64,000 bases of DNA from Pseudomonas sp. PSB18 (lineage in GTDB: Bacteria; Pseudomonadota; Gammaproteobacteria; Pseudomonadales; Pseudomonadaceae). The notes below the pieces were generated by a model, which saw nothing but the letters and a program-made list of their open reading frames with translations, did no database searches and had not been told where the DNA came from. Shown piece after piece: positions 34,745 through 44,079 of this stretch (positions are counted from its first letter, which is position 1; every line of letters starts with the position of its first letter). Made by a program: the position numbers and the translations under genes. The DNA lies in NCBI RefSeq assembly GCF_014596565.1, contig NZ_NOIN01000004.1:186001-250000 (forward strand), in the 5' to 3' direction.

Positions 34745-35779
34745 TTACCGGACCTCCACGGGGGTGCCCTGCAAACGTGCCAGGGCATCGTTCACCGACA
34801 GCGGCATGAGCTGACGCAGGCAATTGTAATGACCGAAGCGACAGGTACGGTCGAAGCACGGGCTGCACTCGATGCCCAGGCGCACGACTTCGACCTTATC
34901 GGCCAGCGGTGGCGTAAAGCCCGGCGAGGTGGAGCCGTAGACAGCCACCAACGGGCGGTTCAGGGCAGCGGCCACGTGCATCAGCCCGGAATCGTTGGAC
35001 ACCACCGAATCGGCGCAGGACAACAGGTCGATGGCCTCCGCCAGGGACGTGTCACCACTGAGGTTTACCGACTCTTCCCGCAGACCCGGAATCAGCCGCG
35101 AGCGGATGTCTTCGCCCACCGAGTGATCGTTTTTCGAGCCGAACAGCCAGACTTGCCAACCTTCGCGGATTTTTGCTTCAGCCACCTGAGCATAATGATC
35201 CGCCGGCCAGCGCTTGGACTCACCGAACTCGGCACCGGGACACAGCGCCAACACCGGACGGTCCAGGCTCAGGCCGAACTTGGCCAGCGCGGCTTCGCGG
35301 GTCACCGGGTCGATCTGCAGATCAGGGCGTGGGTAGGGCTTGGGCAATTCGGCACCCGGCGCATAGGCCAGGGCCATGAAACGCTCGATCATCAGCGGAT
35401 AGCGATCTTTGTCCAGCGTGCGCACATCATTGAGCAGGCCATAGCGGAATTCGCCGCGCCAGCCGGTACGCCTGGGGATGCCGGCAAAGAACGGCACCAA
35501 TGCGGATTTCAACGAGTTGGGCAGCAGGATCGCCTGGTCATATTGACCGGCCAGGGACTTGCCGATGCGCCGACGGGTCGCCAGCTCCAGCACACCGTGA
35601 CCGAGCGGAAAGCTCAAGGCCTTGCGTACTTGCGGCATGCGTTCCAGGATCGGCCGACTCCACTCGGGGGCCAGGACGTCGATCTCGCATTGCGGGTGGA
35701 GCTGTTTCAGACACTGGAACAGTGTCTGCGCCATCACCATGTCACCGACCCAACTGGGCCCAACGATCAGAATATTCAT
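34745..35779 (-). CDS. waaF: ADP-heptose:LPS heptosyltransferase II WaaF
   Basis: A 344-residue GT9 enzyme that adds the second heptose to the core. The start MNILIVGPSWVGDMVMAQTLF and the donor block CADSVVSNDSGLMHVAAALNRPLVAVYGSTSPGFTPPL are diagnostic. Cysteine pairs near the end (ECSPCFDRTCRFGHYNCL) are typical. It leads the leftward core operon waaF-waaC-waaG-waaP-wapP-wapQ-kinase. A strong hairpin with an A/T tail lies just upstream, and GGAAAAC serves as ribosome site. Confidence 0.97.
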   Translation of the reverse strand: MNILIVGPSWVGDMVMAQTLFQCLKQLHPQCEIDVLAPEWSRPILERMPQVRKALSFPLGHGVLELATRRRIGKSLAGQYDQAILLPNSLKSALVPFFAGIPRRTGWRGEFRYGLLNDVRTLDKDRYPLMIERFMALAYAPGAELPKPYPRPDLQIDPVTREAALAKFGLSLDRPVLALCPGAEFGESKRWPADHYAQVAEAKIREGWQVWLFGSKNDHSVGEDIRSRLIPGLREESVNLSGDTSLAEAIDLLSCADSVVSNDSGLMHVAAALNRPLVAVYGSTSPGFTPPLADKVEVVRLGIECSPCFDRTCRFGHYNCLRQLMPLSVNDALARLQGTPVEVR

Positions 35780-35788
35780 GTGTTTTCC

Positions 35789-35819
35789 AAAAACGATACG
35801 GGGAGGCCTACGCCTCCCC
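35789..35819 (-). terminator. Hairpin between glnE and waaF
   Basis: GGGGAGGC and GCCTCCCC pair around a four-base loop (35800-35819). On the minus strand the stem is followed after five bases by TTTTT. It ends 10 bases before the waaF ATG, so it could stop transcription from glnE or act as an attenuator of the core operon. Confidence 0.6.
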
Positions 35820-35887
35820 GCCTCGAGAATCACTGTGGCCCAGGTCGTTGCCTTCTGCCTTCAATCTACAACACATCACGAATCCAT

Positions 35888-36046
35888 TGTGGGAGCGAGC
35901 CTGCTCGCGATAAGGCCGGCACAGCCAACATCACTGTCGCCTGACACGCCGTCTTCGCGAGCAAGCCCGCTCCCACAGGGGCCTTCATCTACCCCCAGTG
36001 CATCAAACTCCACAAATCCATTGTGGGAGCGAGCCTGCTCGCGATG
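35888..36046. repeat. Three REP copies between waaF and glnE
   Basis: TGTGGGAGCGAGCCTGCTCG starts at 35888, an inverted copy TCGCGAGCAAGCCCGCTCCC starts near 35955, and a further direct copy starts near 36021. They fill most of the 286-base gap. Confidence 0.85.
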
Positions 36047-36065
36047 AGGCCAGCACATTCAATAC

Positions 36066-39005
36066 TCAGCTCAGCCCCAACTCACGCCAGATCCGCAGCA
36101 CCTGTCGGCGCTCATCCACAAACTGGTCGCCAGTGATCACCCCAGCCTCTTTCTGCAAGGCCTGGCGGTGGGCGGCGGAGCGGTAGGCTTTATAGGCCTC
36201 GCGCAGCAGGGTGGCATCTTCGGGTGGCATCAGGCCAACCTCTTGCAACCCCTCCAGGATGCGGATGTTATCGGTGTAGCGCGCCAGCGATGGGTGTTCC
36301 TCGGACCACGCCAGGGCCGCGTATTGCACCATAAATTCAATATCGACGATACCTCCGGCGTCCTGCTTGAGATCGAAGGGTGCCGTGGCCTCGAAAGCGT
36401 TTGGTGCAGTCCCGGCGGCCGTGGCTTTGCTACCCAGGTTATCGCGCATCTTGGCCCGCATCTCGCTGACCTCCTGGCGCAACGTCGGCAGGTCGCGTTT
36501 GCGCCCCAGCACCTGGGCCCGGACCTTCTCGAAGGCCTGGCCCACATCCTGGCTGCCCACCAACACCCGGGCCCGCACCAGCGCCTGGTGCTCCCAGGTC
36601 CAGGCTTCATTCTCCTGATAACGGGCAAACGCCCCAAGGGAACTGACCAGCAACCCCGACGCCCCGGACGGCCGCAGGCGCATGTCCACTTCATATAGCT
36701 GCCCGGAGTTGGTCTGGGCCGTCAGCAAATGGATGATTCGTTGGCCGAGCCGGGTGAAGAACTGTGCACCGTCGATGGGTTTAGGCCCATCGGTTTCCGC
36801 CTGAGGGTCGCCATCGTGAATGAACACCAGGTCCAGATCGGAACCATGCCCCAACTCCAGGCCGCCGACCTTTCCATAACCGACAATAATGAAGCCCGGA
36901 TCGCACAAGCTACCGTCCGTGCGCGACGGTACGCCATGCTTGGCCGCCGTCTGGCGCCAGGCCAGGGCCAGGACTTGCTCGAGAATCGCCTCGGCCAGCC
37001 AGGTCAGGTAGTCGCTGACCTTCATCAGCGGCAGGCTGCCGGCGATTTCCGACGCGGCCACCCGCAGCCGGTGCGCCAATTTGAAATGCCGCAGGGCCTC
37101 CATCTGTTGCTCCAGGTCATCCTCGGGAATCCGCGTCAGGCGCTCGCGCAACTCCGCCGCCAGCTCCGGCGCCAAGGGCGGCTTGAACAGACGGCCTTCA
37201 TTGAGCAACTCATCCAGCAGCAAGGGGAAACGGGTGATCTGCTCGGCGATCCATGGGCTCGCCGCACACAGCGTCAGCAAGCGCCGCAGAGCACCGGGGT
37301 TTTCCGTCAGCAACACCAGATAAGCCGAACGACGGGCCACCGCCTCCACCAAGGGCAAAACCCGCTCAAGCACCAGGTCTGGATCGGCATGTTCCACCGC
37401 CTGGGCCAGCAGGCGCGGAATGAAGGCATCCAGGCGTTCACGCCCCAGACGCTGCATGGCACGCAATTGCGGACTGGTGCGCAGGACAGCCAACGCCTTC
37501 AGCGCCTTGGGCGCGTCGACGAAACCACCTTCCTCCAACTGGCGACACGCGGCCTCTTCATCCTGGCTGTCTTCCCACAGCGGCAACCATTCACCGCCCA
37601 CCACCACTTCGCTTTCGCTGCCCTCTTCTTCATCCGGATCAGCAATGACCTGGCCAAAATGCCAGGCCACGCGTCCACGCCAATACATCAATTGCTCGTG
37701 GAACGCCGGCCAGTCGGCAAAGCCCAGCATGAATGCAATGCGCGCCTGATCCTGGGGGCTGTCCGGCAACATCTGGGTCTGGCGGTCGGCGATGGCCTGA
37801 ATCGCATGCTCGGTATACCGCAGGAATTCATAGCCCTGGCGCAGCTCGTCGATCACCTTGGCTGGCAGATAGCCTTGGCCTTCCAGGGTGCCCAGCACTT
37901 TCAGCAGTGGCCGCTGTTGCAGACTCAGGTCACGCCCGCCGTGAATCAGTTGGAACGCCTGGGCGATGAACTCCACTTCACGGATACCGCCCGACCCCAG
38001 CTTGATGTTGTCAGCCATGCCTTTGCGCCGCACTTCCTGCTGGATCAGTTGCTTCATGGTGCGCAGCGCTTCGATCGCGGAAAAATCCAGGTAACGGCGA
38101 TAAACGAACGGACGCAGCATGTCGAGCAACTGCGCGCCCGCCACCTGGTCGCCCGCCACCACACGCGCCTTGATCATCGCGTAGCGTTCCCAGTCGCGCC
38201 CCTGGTCCTGGTAATACTGCTCCAAGGCGTTGAAGCTCAGCACCAGCGCACCGGCCGAGCCGTAGGGGCGCAGGCGCATGTCGACGCGGAACACGAAACC
38301 ATCGACGGTCATCGGGTCCAAGGCCTTGATCAGACGCTGGCCAACGCGGATGAAGAACTCCTGGTTATCCAGCGGCCGTTTAACGCCAACGGTTTCGCCG
38401 CCCTCGGGGTAGGCGAAGATCAGGTCGATGTCCGACGACAAGTTCAACTCCACCGCGCCCAGCTTGCCCATGCCCAGGATGACCATGTGCTGCGCGGCGC
38501 CGCTGCGCCGGCCGGTGGGCGTGCCGAATTGCTGGCTAAGGCGCAGGTACAGCCATTGGTAGGCCTGGTCGATGCAGGTATCGGCCATGTCCGAGAGATC
38601 GCGACAAGTCTGGACGAGATCGGCCTTGCGGTTCAGATCGCGCCAGATGATTCGCACTTGTTGGCGGGTACGCTGGCGGCGCAGGACACGCCCCAGTTCA
38701 TCCTCGCTCTCGGCGGCCTGCACCGCCGCGCCGATCTGCGTGCACATTTCGCCGGCGGCCAGACTGCGGTCCAGTTCGCCACTGCGCACCAGTTCCAGTA
38801 GCATCGACGGCTCGCGGAGGCTCTGCTCGATGACAAAATCACTGGCGGCCGCGACGCGATGAAACTCTTTCCAGCGCTCAGGCGTCCAGTTGGACAGTCC
38901 GAGGTCGTCGTCCAGCAACGCAACCGCCGCACGGAACGACTGCTCGGCACGACTGACCAATGACTGGAGAATTGCCGGTATTTCGGCAAGCAGGGGCAGG
39001 CTCAT
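36066..39005 (-). CDS. glnE: Bifunctional glutamine synthetase adenylyltransferase/deadenylase GlnE
   Basis: A 979-residue cytoplasmic enzyme that adds or removes AMP on glutamine synthetase in response to PII state and glutamine. Two nucleotidyltransferase domains are visible: an N-terminal one with LGMGKLGAVELNLSSDIDLIFAYP (removing AMP) and a C-terminal one with VGYGKVGGLELGHGSDLDLVFIHD (adding AMP). Each keeps the paired aspartates and is followed by the RLRPYGSAG or RLRPSGASG block. The length is typical. It is divergent from aceE with about 380 bases between them. Confidence 0.98.
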   Translation of the reverse strand: MSLPLLAEIPAILQSLVSRAEQSFRAAVALLDDDLGLSNWTPERWKEFHRVAAASDFVIEQSLREPSMLLELVRSGELDRSLAAGEMCTQIGAAVQAAESEDELGRVLRRQRTRQQVRIIWRDLNRKADLVQTCRDLSDMADTCIDQAYQWLYLRLSQQFGTPTGRRSGAAQHMVILGMGKLGAVELNLSSDIDLIFAYPEGGETVGVKRPLDNQEFFIRVGQRLIKALDPMTVDGFVFRVDMRLRPYGSAGALVLSFNALEQYYQDQGRDWERYAMIKARVVAGDQVAGAQLLDMLRPFVYRRYLDFSAIEALRTMKQLIQQEVRRKGMADNIKLGSGGIREVEFIAQAFQLIHGGRDLSLQQRPLLKVLGTLEGQGYLPAKVIDELRQGYEFLRYTEHAIQAIADRQTQMLPDSPQDQARIAFMLGFADWPAFHEQLMYWRGRVAWHFGQVIADPDEEEGSESEVVVGGEWLPLWEDSQDEEAACRQLEEGGFVDAPKALKALAVLRTSPQLRAMQRLGRERLDAFIPRLLAQAVEHADPDLVLERVLPLVEAVARRSAYLVLLTENPGALRRLLTLCAASPWIAEQITRFPLLLDELLNEGRLFKPPLAPELAAELRERLTRIPEDDLEQQMEALRHFKLAHRLRVAASEIAGSLPLMKVSDYLTWLAEAILEQVLALAWRQTAAKHGVPSRTDGSLCDPGFIIVGYGKVGGLELGHGSDLDLVFIHDGDPQAETDGPKPIDGAQFFTRLGQRIIHLLTAQTNSGQLYEVDMRLRPSGASGLLVSSLGAFARYQENEAWTWEHQALVRARVLVGSQDVGQAFEKVRAQVLGRKRDLPTLRQEVSEMRAKMRDNLGSKATAAGTAPNAFEATAPFDLKQDAGGIVDIEFMVQYAALAWSEEHPSLARYTDNIRILEGLQEVGLMPPEDATLLREAYKAYRSAAHRQALQKEAGVITGDQFVDERRQVLRIWRELGLS

Positions 39006-39211
39006 GGTCTATCCTTGATCGGCGCGGGAAAGGCTGGATGTAGTGTTTTTTCAAAAGCCACTACCTGATTGACTGTCGAACAAAGATGATAAATAGCTGA
39101 AAATCTGATTTTATTGGCAGCCGACATCAAGTTTTTACCTGTTCGAGTTAGCAAAAGACCAACAGTAACGATTATTCTCACAACGAAACGAGGGGCCAAA
39201 AGCCTTTCATG

Positions 39212-39226
39212 TGTAGTTTTACTACT
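39212..39226. promoter_or_regulatory. Palindromic operator-like site 1 upstream of aceE
   Basis: TGTAGTTTTACTACT is a near-perfect 15-base palindrome that matches site 2 (reverse strand) at 14 of 15 positions. It lies 162 bases before the aceE start. The regulator is unidentified; the TGTA...TACA form resembles RpiR/HexR-type sites rather than PdhR sites. Confidence 0.6.
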
Positions 39227-39263
39227 CGTCTATACATCCGAGAGGCTGAAACAGCCGACGATT

Positions 39264-39278
39264 TGTAGTAAAACTACA
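39264..39278. promoter_or_regulatory. Palindromic operator-like site 2 upstream of aceE
   Basis: TGTAGTAAAACTACA is a perfect palindrome around AAA (arms TGTAGT/ACTACA). Its centre is 52 bases from that of site 1, about five helical turns, so both sites face the same side of the DNA. It is 109 bases before aceE. Confidence 0.65.
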
Positions 39279-39387
39279 CGCCGCCGAAACAACCTTCGGC
39301 AATCCAAGAATTTATATCGTCTGCCCACAAGGCCAGTCGCAAACTCAGGCAACCGATTCTGGTAGCCTTTCCGCCCTGGAGCAAGCC

Positions 39388-42033
39388 ATGCAAGACCTCG
39401 ATCCCGTCGAAACCCAGGAATGGCTGGACGCCCTGGAATCGGTTCTCGACAAAGAAGGCGAAGACCGTGCTCATTATCTGATGACCCGTATGGGTGAACT
39501 CGCGACCCGCAGCGGTTCGCAACTGCCCTACGCCATCACCACGCCGTACCGCAACACGATCCCCGTTACCCACGAAGCACGCATGCCTGGCGACCTGTTC
39601 ATGGAACGCCGCATTCGCTCGCTGGTGCGCTGGAACGCGTTGGCCATGGTCATGCGCACCAACCTGAAAGATTCTGACCTGGGCGGTCACATCTCCAGCT
39701 TCGCCTCCAGCGCGACGCTGTATGACATCGGTTTCAACTACTTCTTCCAGGCCCCGACCGACGAACATGGCGGCGACCTGATCTACTTCCAGGGTCACGC
39801 ATCGCCAGGCGTCTACGCCCGTGCGTTCATGGAAGGTCGTATCTCCGAAGACCAGATGAACAACTTCCGCCAGGAAGTGGACGGCAACGGCCTGTCTTCG
39901 TACCCGCACCCTTGGCTGATGCCTGATTTCTGGCAGTTCCCGACCGTTTCGATGGGTCTGGGCCCGATCCAGGCGATCTACCAGGCGCGCTTCATGAAGT
40001 ACCTGGAAGCCCGTGGCTTCATCCAGCCGGGCAAGCAGAAAGTCTGGTGCTTCATGGGTGACGGCGAGTGCGACGAGCCGGAATCCCTGGGGGCAATCTC
40101 CCTGGCCGGCCGCGAGAAGCTGGACAACCTGATTTTCGTCATCAACTGCAACCTGCAGCGCCTCGACGGCCCGGTTCGCGGCAACGCCAAGATCATCCAG
40201 GAACTCGAAGGCGTGTTCCGTGGCGCCCAGTGGAACGTCAACAAGGTCATCTGGGGCCGTTTCTGGGACCCACTGCTGGCCAAGGACGTCGACGGTATCC
40301 TGCAACGTCGCATGGACGAAGTCATCGACGGCGAGTACCAGAACTACAAGGCCAAGGACGGCGCGTTCGTCCGCGAGCACTTCTTCAACTCGCCTGAACT
40401 CAAGGCCATGGTTGCCGATCTGTCCGACGACGAGATCTGGAAACTCAACCGTGGTGGTCACGACCCGTACAAGGTCTACGCGGCGTACCACCAGGCGGTC
40501 AACCACAAAGAGCAGCCAACCGTCATCCTGGCCAAGACCATCAAGGGTTATGGCACCGGCGCCGGCGAAGCGAAGAACACCGCGCACAACACCAAGAAAG
40601 TCGATGTCGACAGCCTGAAGCTGTTCCGCGATCGCTTCGACATTCCAGTGAAGGACAGCGAGCTGGAAAACCTGCCGTTCTTCAAGCCGGAAGAAGGCAG
40701 TGCCGAGGCCCGTTACCTGGCCGAGCGCCGTGCCGCACTGGGCGGTTTCGTACCGCAGCGTCGCGCCAAGAGCTTCAGCGTTCCGACTCCGCCACTGGAA
40801 ACCCTCAAGGCGATCCTGGACGGCTCGGGCGACCGTGAAATCTCCACCACCATGGCGTTCGTGCGGATCCTCGCGCAACTGGTCAAGGACAAGGAAATCG
40901 GTTCGCGTATCGTTCCGATCATCCCGGACGAAGCCCGTACCTTCGGTATGGAAGGCATGTTCCGCCAGTTGGGCATCTACTCGTCCGTCGGCCAGCTCTA
41001 CGAGCCAGTCGATAAAGACCAGGTGATGTTCTACCGCGAAGACAAGAAAGGCCAGATCCTCGAGGAAGGCATCAACGAAGCGGGCGCCATGAGTTCCTTC
41101 ATTGCCGCCGGTACTTCGTACTCCAGCCACAACCAGCCGATGCTGCCGTTCTACATCTTCTATTCGATGTTCGGCTTCCAGCGGATCGGCGACCTGGCCT
41201 GGGCGGCCGGCGACAGCCGTACCCGTGGCTTCCTGATCGGCGGCACCGCTGGCCGGACCACGCTGAACGGCGAAGGCCTGCAGCACGAAGACGGCCACAG
41301 CCACATGCTGGCCGGCACCATCCCGAACTGCCGCACCTACGATCCAACCTACGGCTACGAGCTGGCGGTGATCATCCAGGACGGCATGAAGAAGATGACC
41401 GAAGAGCAACAGGACGTCTTCTACTACATCACCGTGATGAACGAGTCCTACCAGCAGCCAGCCATGCCGGCCGGCGTGGAGGCGGGCATCGTCAAGGGCA
41501 TGTACCTGCTCGAGGAAGACACCCGCGAAGCGGCGCACCACGTCCAACTGATGGGCTCCGGCACCATCCTGCGCGAAGTACGTGAAGCGGCGAAGATCCT
41601 GCGTGAAGAGTTCAACATCGGTGCCGACGTCTGGAGCGTTACCAGCTTCAACGAACTGCGTCGCGACGGCCTGGCCGTAGAGCGCAGCAACCGCCTGCAC
41701 CCTGGCCAGAAGCCGAAACTGAGCTACGTCGAAGAATGCCTGAACGGCCGTAAAGGTCCGGTCATCGCGTCCACCGACTACATGAAGCTGTTCGCCGAGC
41801 AGATCCGCCAGTGGGTTCCTTCCAAGGAATTCAAGGTGCTGGGCACCGACGGTTTCGGCCGTAGCGACAGCCGCAAGAAGCTGCGTCACTTCTTCGAAGT
41901 CGACCGTAAGTTCGTTGTGTTGGCAGCCCTGGAAGCCCTGGCTGACCGTGGCGATATCGAACCAAAAGTGGTGGCCGAAGCCATCGCCAAGTTCGGCATC
42001 GATCCGGAAAAACGCAACCCACTGGACTGCTGA
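39388..42033 (+). CDS. aceE: Pyruvate dehydrogenase E1 component AceE (homodimeric type)
   Basis: An 881-residue thiamine-diphosphate enzyme that decarboxylates pyruvate and acetylates the lipoyl groups of AceF. The TPP motif starts at GDGECDEPES (about residue 224) and ends at NLIFVINCNLQRLDGPV. GHISSFASSATLYDIGFNYFF and the C-terminal VLGTDGFGRSDSRKKLRHFFEVD blocks are typical of the single-chain E1 of gammaproteobacteria. aceF follows after 11 bases with GAGGAGA as ribosome site. Two palindromes upstream suggest control by a dimeric repressor; lpdA is not in the window. Confidence 0.98.
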   Translation: MQDLDPVETQEWLDALESVLDKEGEDRAHYLMTRMGELATRSGSQLPYAITTPYRNTIPVTHEARMPGDLFMERRIRSLVRWNALAMVMRTNLKDSDLGGHISSFASSATLYDIGFNYFFQAPTDEHGGDLIYFQGHASPGVYARAFMEGRISEDQMNNFRQEVDGNGLSSYPHPWLMPDFWQFPTVSMGLGPIQAIYQARFMKYLEARGFIQPGKQKVWCFMGDGECDEPESLGAISLAGREKLDNLIFVINCNLQRLDGPVRGNAKIIQELEGVFRGAQWNVNKVIWGRFWDPLLAKDVDGILQRRMDEVIDGEYQNYKAKDGAFVREHFFNSPELKAMVADLSDDEIWKLNRGGHDPYKVYAAYHQAVNHKEQPTVILAKTIKGYGTGAGEAKNTAHNTKKVDVDSLKLFRDRFDIPVKDSELENLPFFKPEEGSAEARYLAERRAALGGFVPQRRAKSFSVPTPPLETLKAILDGSGDREISTTMAFVRILAQLVKDKEIGSRIVPIIPDEARTFGMEGMFRQLGIYSSVGQLYEPVDKDQVMFYREDKKGQILEEGINEAGAMSSFIAAGTSYSSHNQPMLPFYIFYSMFGFQRIGDLAWAAGDSRTRGFLIGGTAGRTTLNGEGLQHEDGHSHMLAGTIPNCRTYDPTYGYELAVIIQDGMKKMTEEQQDVFYYITVMNESYQQPAMPAGVEAGIVKGMYLLEEDTREAAHHVQLMGSGTILREVREAAKILREEFNIGADVWSVTSFNELRRDGLAVERSNRLHPGQKPKLSYVEECLNGRKGPVIASTDYMKLFAEQIRQWVPSKEFKVLGTDGFGRSDSRKKLRHFFEVDRKFVVLAALEALADRGDIEPKVVAEAIAKFGIDPEKRNPLDC

Positions 42034-42044
42034 GGAGAATTTCC

Positions 42045-43685
42045 GTGAGCGAACTCATTCGCGTACCTGACATCGGCAGCGGTGAAGGTGAAGTAATTGA
42101 ACTGTTTGTGAAGGTCGGCGACCGTATCGAAGCCGACCAGAGCATCCTGACGCTTGAATCGGACAAGGCCAGCATGGAAGTGCCTGCGCCGAAGGCCGGG
42201 GTCATCAAGAGTCTGAAAGTGAAGCTGGGCGATCGCCTGAAAGAAGGCGATGAACTGCTTGAGCTGGAAGTCGAAGGCGCCGCTGCGGCGCCTGAAGCAG
42301 CGGCGCCTGCTGCTGCCCCGGCCCCGGCTGAAAAACCTGCTGCCGCCCCGGCTGCCGCAGCCGCTCCGGCTCCAGCCGCTGCGCCGGCCGCTGCCACGGT
42401 CCAGGACATCCATGTTCCGGACATCGGCTCGTCGGGCAAGGCCAAGATCATCGAAGTACTGGTCAAGGTCGGCGACACCGTCGAAGCCGACCAGTCGCTG
42501 ATCACCCTGGAATCCGACAAGGCCAGCATGGAAATCCCATCGCCGGCTGCCGGTGTGGTGGAAAGCGTCGAAATCAAGCTGGAAGACGAAGTCGGCACCG
42601 GTGATCTGATCCTGAAGCTGAAAGTGGCTGGCGCCGCCGCGCCTGCCGCTCCAGCGCCGGCACCTGCTGCTGCACCGGCCAAGGCTGAAGCCGCGCCGGC
42701 TCCGGCTGCCGCGCCTGCCGCCAAGGCCGAGGCCGCGCCAGCCCCTGCCGCAGCACCTGCACCAAGCGGTGCCAAGGTGCACGCCGGCCCTGCGGTACGT
42801 CAGTTGGCCCGCGAGTTCGGTGTCGAGCTGTCCGCCGTCGGCCCGAGCGGCCCACACGGTCGCGTGCTGAAGGAAGACGTGCAGGCCTACGTCAAGGCCA
42901 TGATGCAGAAAGCCAAGAATGCACCGGCCGAAGGCGCCACCGGCGGCGCGGGCATCCCGCCGATCCCGGCAGTGGACTTCAGCCGCTTCGGCGAAACCGA
43001 AGAAGTGGCAATGACCCGCCTGATGCAAATCGGCGCGTCGAGCCTGCACCGCAGCTGGTTGAACATCCCTCACGTGACGCAGTTCGACCAGGCCGACATC
43101 ACCGAGCTGGAAGCCTTCCGCGTTGCACAGAAAGCCGTGGCTGAAAAGGCCGGCGTGAAGCTGACCGTGTTGCCGTTGCTGCTCAAGGCCTGTGCGCACC
43201 TGCTCAAGGAACTGCCGGACTTCAACAGCTCCCTGGCGCCAAGCGGCAAGGCTGTGATCCGCAAGAAATACGTGCACATCGGCTTCGCCGTCGACACCCC
43301 GGAAGGCCTGCTGGTACCGGTCATCCGCAACGTCGATCAGAAGAGCCTGCTGCAACTGGCTGCCGAAGCCGCTGCCCTGGCCGAAAAAGCCCGGAGCAAG
43401 AAGCTCACCGCAGACGACATGCAGGGCGCCTGCTTCACGATCTCCAGCCTCGGCCACATTGGCGGCACCGGCTTCACGCCGATCGTCAACGCGCCGGAAG
43501 TGGCGATCCTGGGTGTGTCCAAGGCCACCATCCAGCCTGTCTGGGACGGTAAAGCCTTCCAGCCCAAGCTGATGCTGCCGCTGTCGTTGTCCTACGATCA
43601 CCGGGTGATCAACGGCGCCGCCGCTGCACGCTTCACCAAGCGTCTGAGCGACCTGCTGGGCGACATTCGCACCATCCTGCTGTAA
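42045..43685 (+). CDS. aceF: Dihydrolipoyllysine acetyltransferase (pyruvate dehydrogenase E2) AceF
   Basis: A 546-residue core subunit of the pyruvate dehydrogenase complex. Two lipoyl domains each carry ESDKASM, with lipoyl lysines K41 and K159. They are joined by Ala-Pro-rich flexible linkers (about 79-118 and 200-247). An E3/E1-binding domain follows (VHAGPAVRQLAREFGVELSAVGPSGPHGRVLKEDV). The C-terminal acyltransferase ends with the catalytic SLSYDHRVINGAAAARF. E. coli AceF has three lipoyl domains; two is common in Pseudomonas. It forms an operon with aceE and is followed by two terminator-like hairpins. Confidence 0.98.
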   Translation: MSELIRVPDIGSGEGEVIELFVKVGDRIEADQSILTLESDKASMEVPAPKAGVIKSLKVKLGDRLKEGDELLELEVEGAAAAPEAAAPAAAPAPAEKPAAAPAAAAAPAPAAAPAAATVQDIHVPDIGSSGKAKIIEVLVKVGDTVEADQSLITLESDKASMEIPSPAAGVVESVEIKLEDEVGTGDLILKLKVAGAAAPAAPAPAPAAAPAKAEAAPAPAAAPAAKAEAAPAPAAAPAPSGAKVHAGPAVRQLAREFGVELSAVGPSGPHGRVLKEDVQAYVKAMMQKAKNAPAEGATGGAGIPPIPAVDFSRFGETEEVAMTRLMQIGASSLHRSWLNIPHVTQFDQADITELEAFRVAQKAVAEKAGVKLTVLPLLLKACAHLLKELPDFNSSLAPSGKAVIRKKYVHIGFAVDTPEGLLVPVIRNVDQKSLLQLAAEAAALAEKARSKKLTADDMQGACFTISSLGHIGGTGFTPIVNAPEVAILGVSKATIQPVWDGKAFQPKLMLPLSLSYDHRVINGAAAARFTKRLSDLLGDIRTILL

Positions 43686-43692
43686 GCCAGAC

Positions 43693-43713
43693 GGCCCTCC
43701 TCACGGAGGGCCT
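43693..43713 (+). terminator. Hairpin directly after aceF
   Basis: GGCCCTCC and GGAGGGCC pair around a short TCAC loop, 8 bases after the aceF stop. Only a short T-poor tail follows, so it may protect the transcript end rather than terminate by itself. Confidence 0.5.
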
Positions 43714-43750
43714 TCCGGATCGCTGTTTTCCGAGCCACGCTCGTACCTCA

Positions 43751-43776
43751 ACCCCGCCGATGGCGGGGCTTTTTTT
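43751..43776 (+). terminator. Rho-independent terminator of aceEF
   Basis: ACCCCGCC and GGCGGGGCT form a GC stem around GAT, followed by a run of seven T. This is a textbook intrinsic terminator 66 bases after the aceF stop. Confidence 0.9.
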
Positions 43777-43798
43777 GCCCGCTATAAACGCACCAGAA

Positions 43799-43895
43799 CC
43801 TGTGGGAGCAAAGCTTGCTCGCGATATCGGTGGATCAGCCAATATCGTTATCGACTGAACTCGCCCAGATCGCGAGCAAGCTTTGCTCCCACAGG
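43799..43895. repeat. REP pair, inverted
   Basis: CTGTGGGAGCAAAGCTTGCT from 43799 and its inverse CGCGAGCAAGCTTTGCTCCC ending near 43895. This variant has AAGCTT in the loop where others have GAGCCT. It lies between the aceEF terminator and the PhoD-like gene; the rest of 43900-44079 shows nothing distinct. Confidence 0.85.
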
Positions 43896-44079
43896 GTTAT
43901 CTGCCTTGACTGACAAGCATCAGGCCGTTTGCAGGCGACCTTTCCTACGTCATCTATCAGTCATTACCCACAACTTGTGTCCCCTTCCCTATCAGTATTT
44001 ATTCAGCGTCGAGCTTTAGCATCGGCACGCAGCGACAACTTTTTGCTCGCACAAGTACTTTTAAAATGCTGCATTTCGA

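Noticed and set aside
36729..38801. A 690-codon plus-strand frame opposite glnE
   Set aside because: Shadow of glnE on the opposite strand, Gln/Leu/Arg-rich with no domain.
39274..41889. An 871-codon minus-strand frame opposite aceE
   Set aside because: Antisense shadow of aceE, which has all family motifs; the mirror frame has no recognisable domain or ribosome site.
42250..42960. Ala/Pro-rich repeats in aceF as possible tandem DNA repeats
   Set aside because: They encode the flexible linkers between lipoyl and binding domains, a normal feature of E2 proteins.
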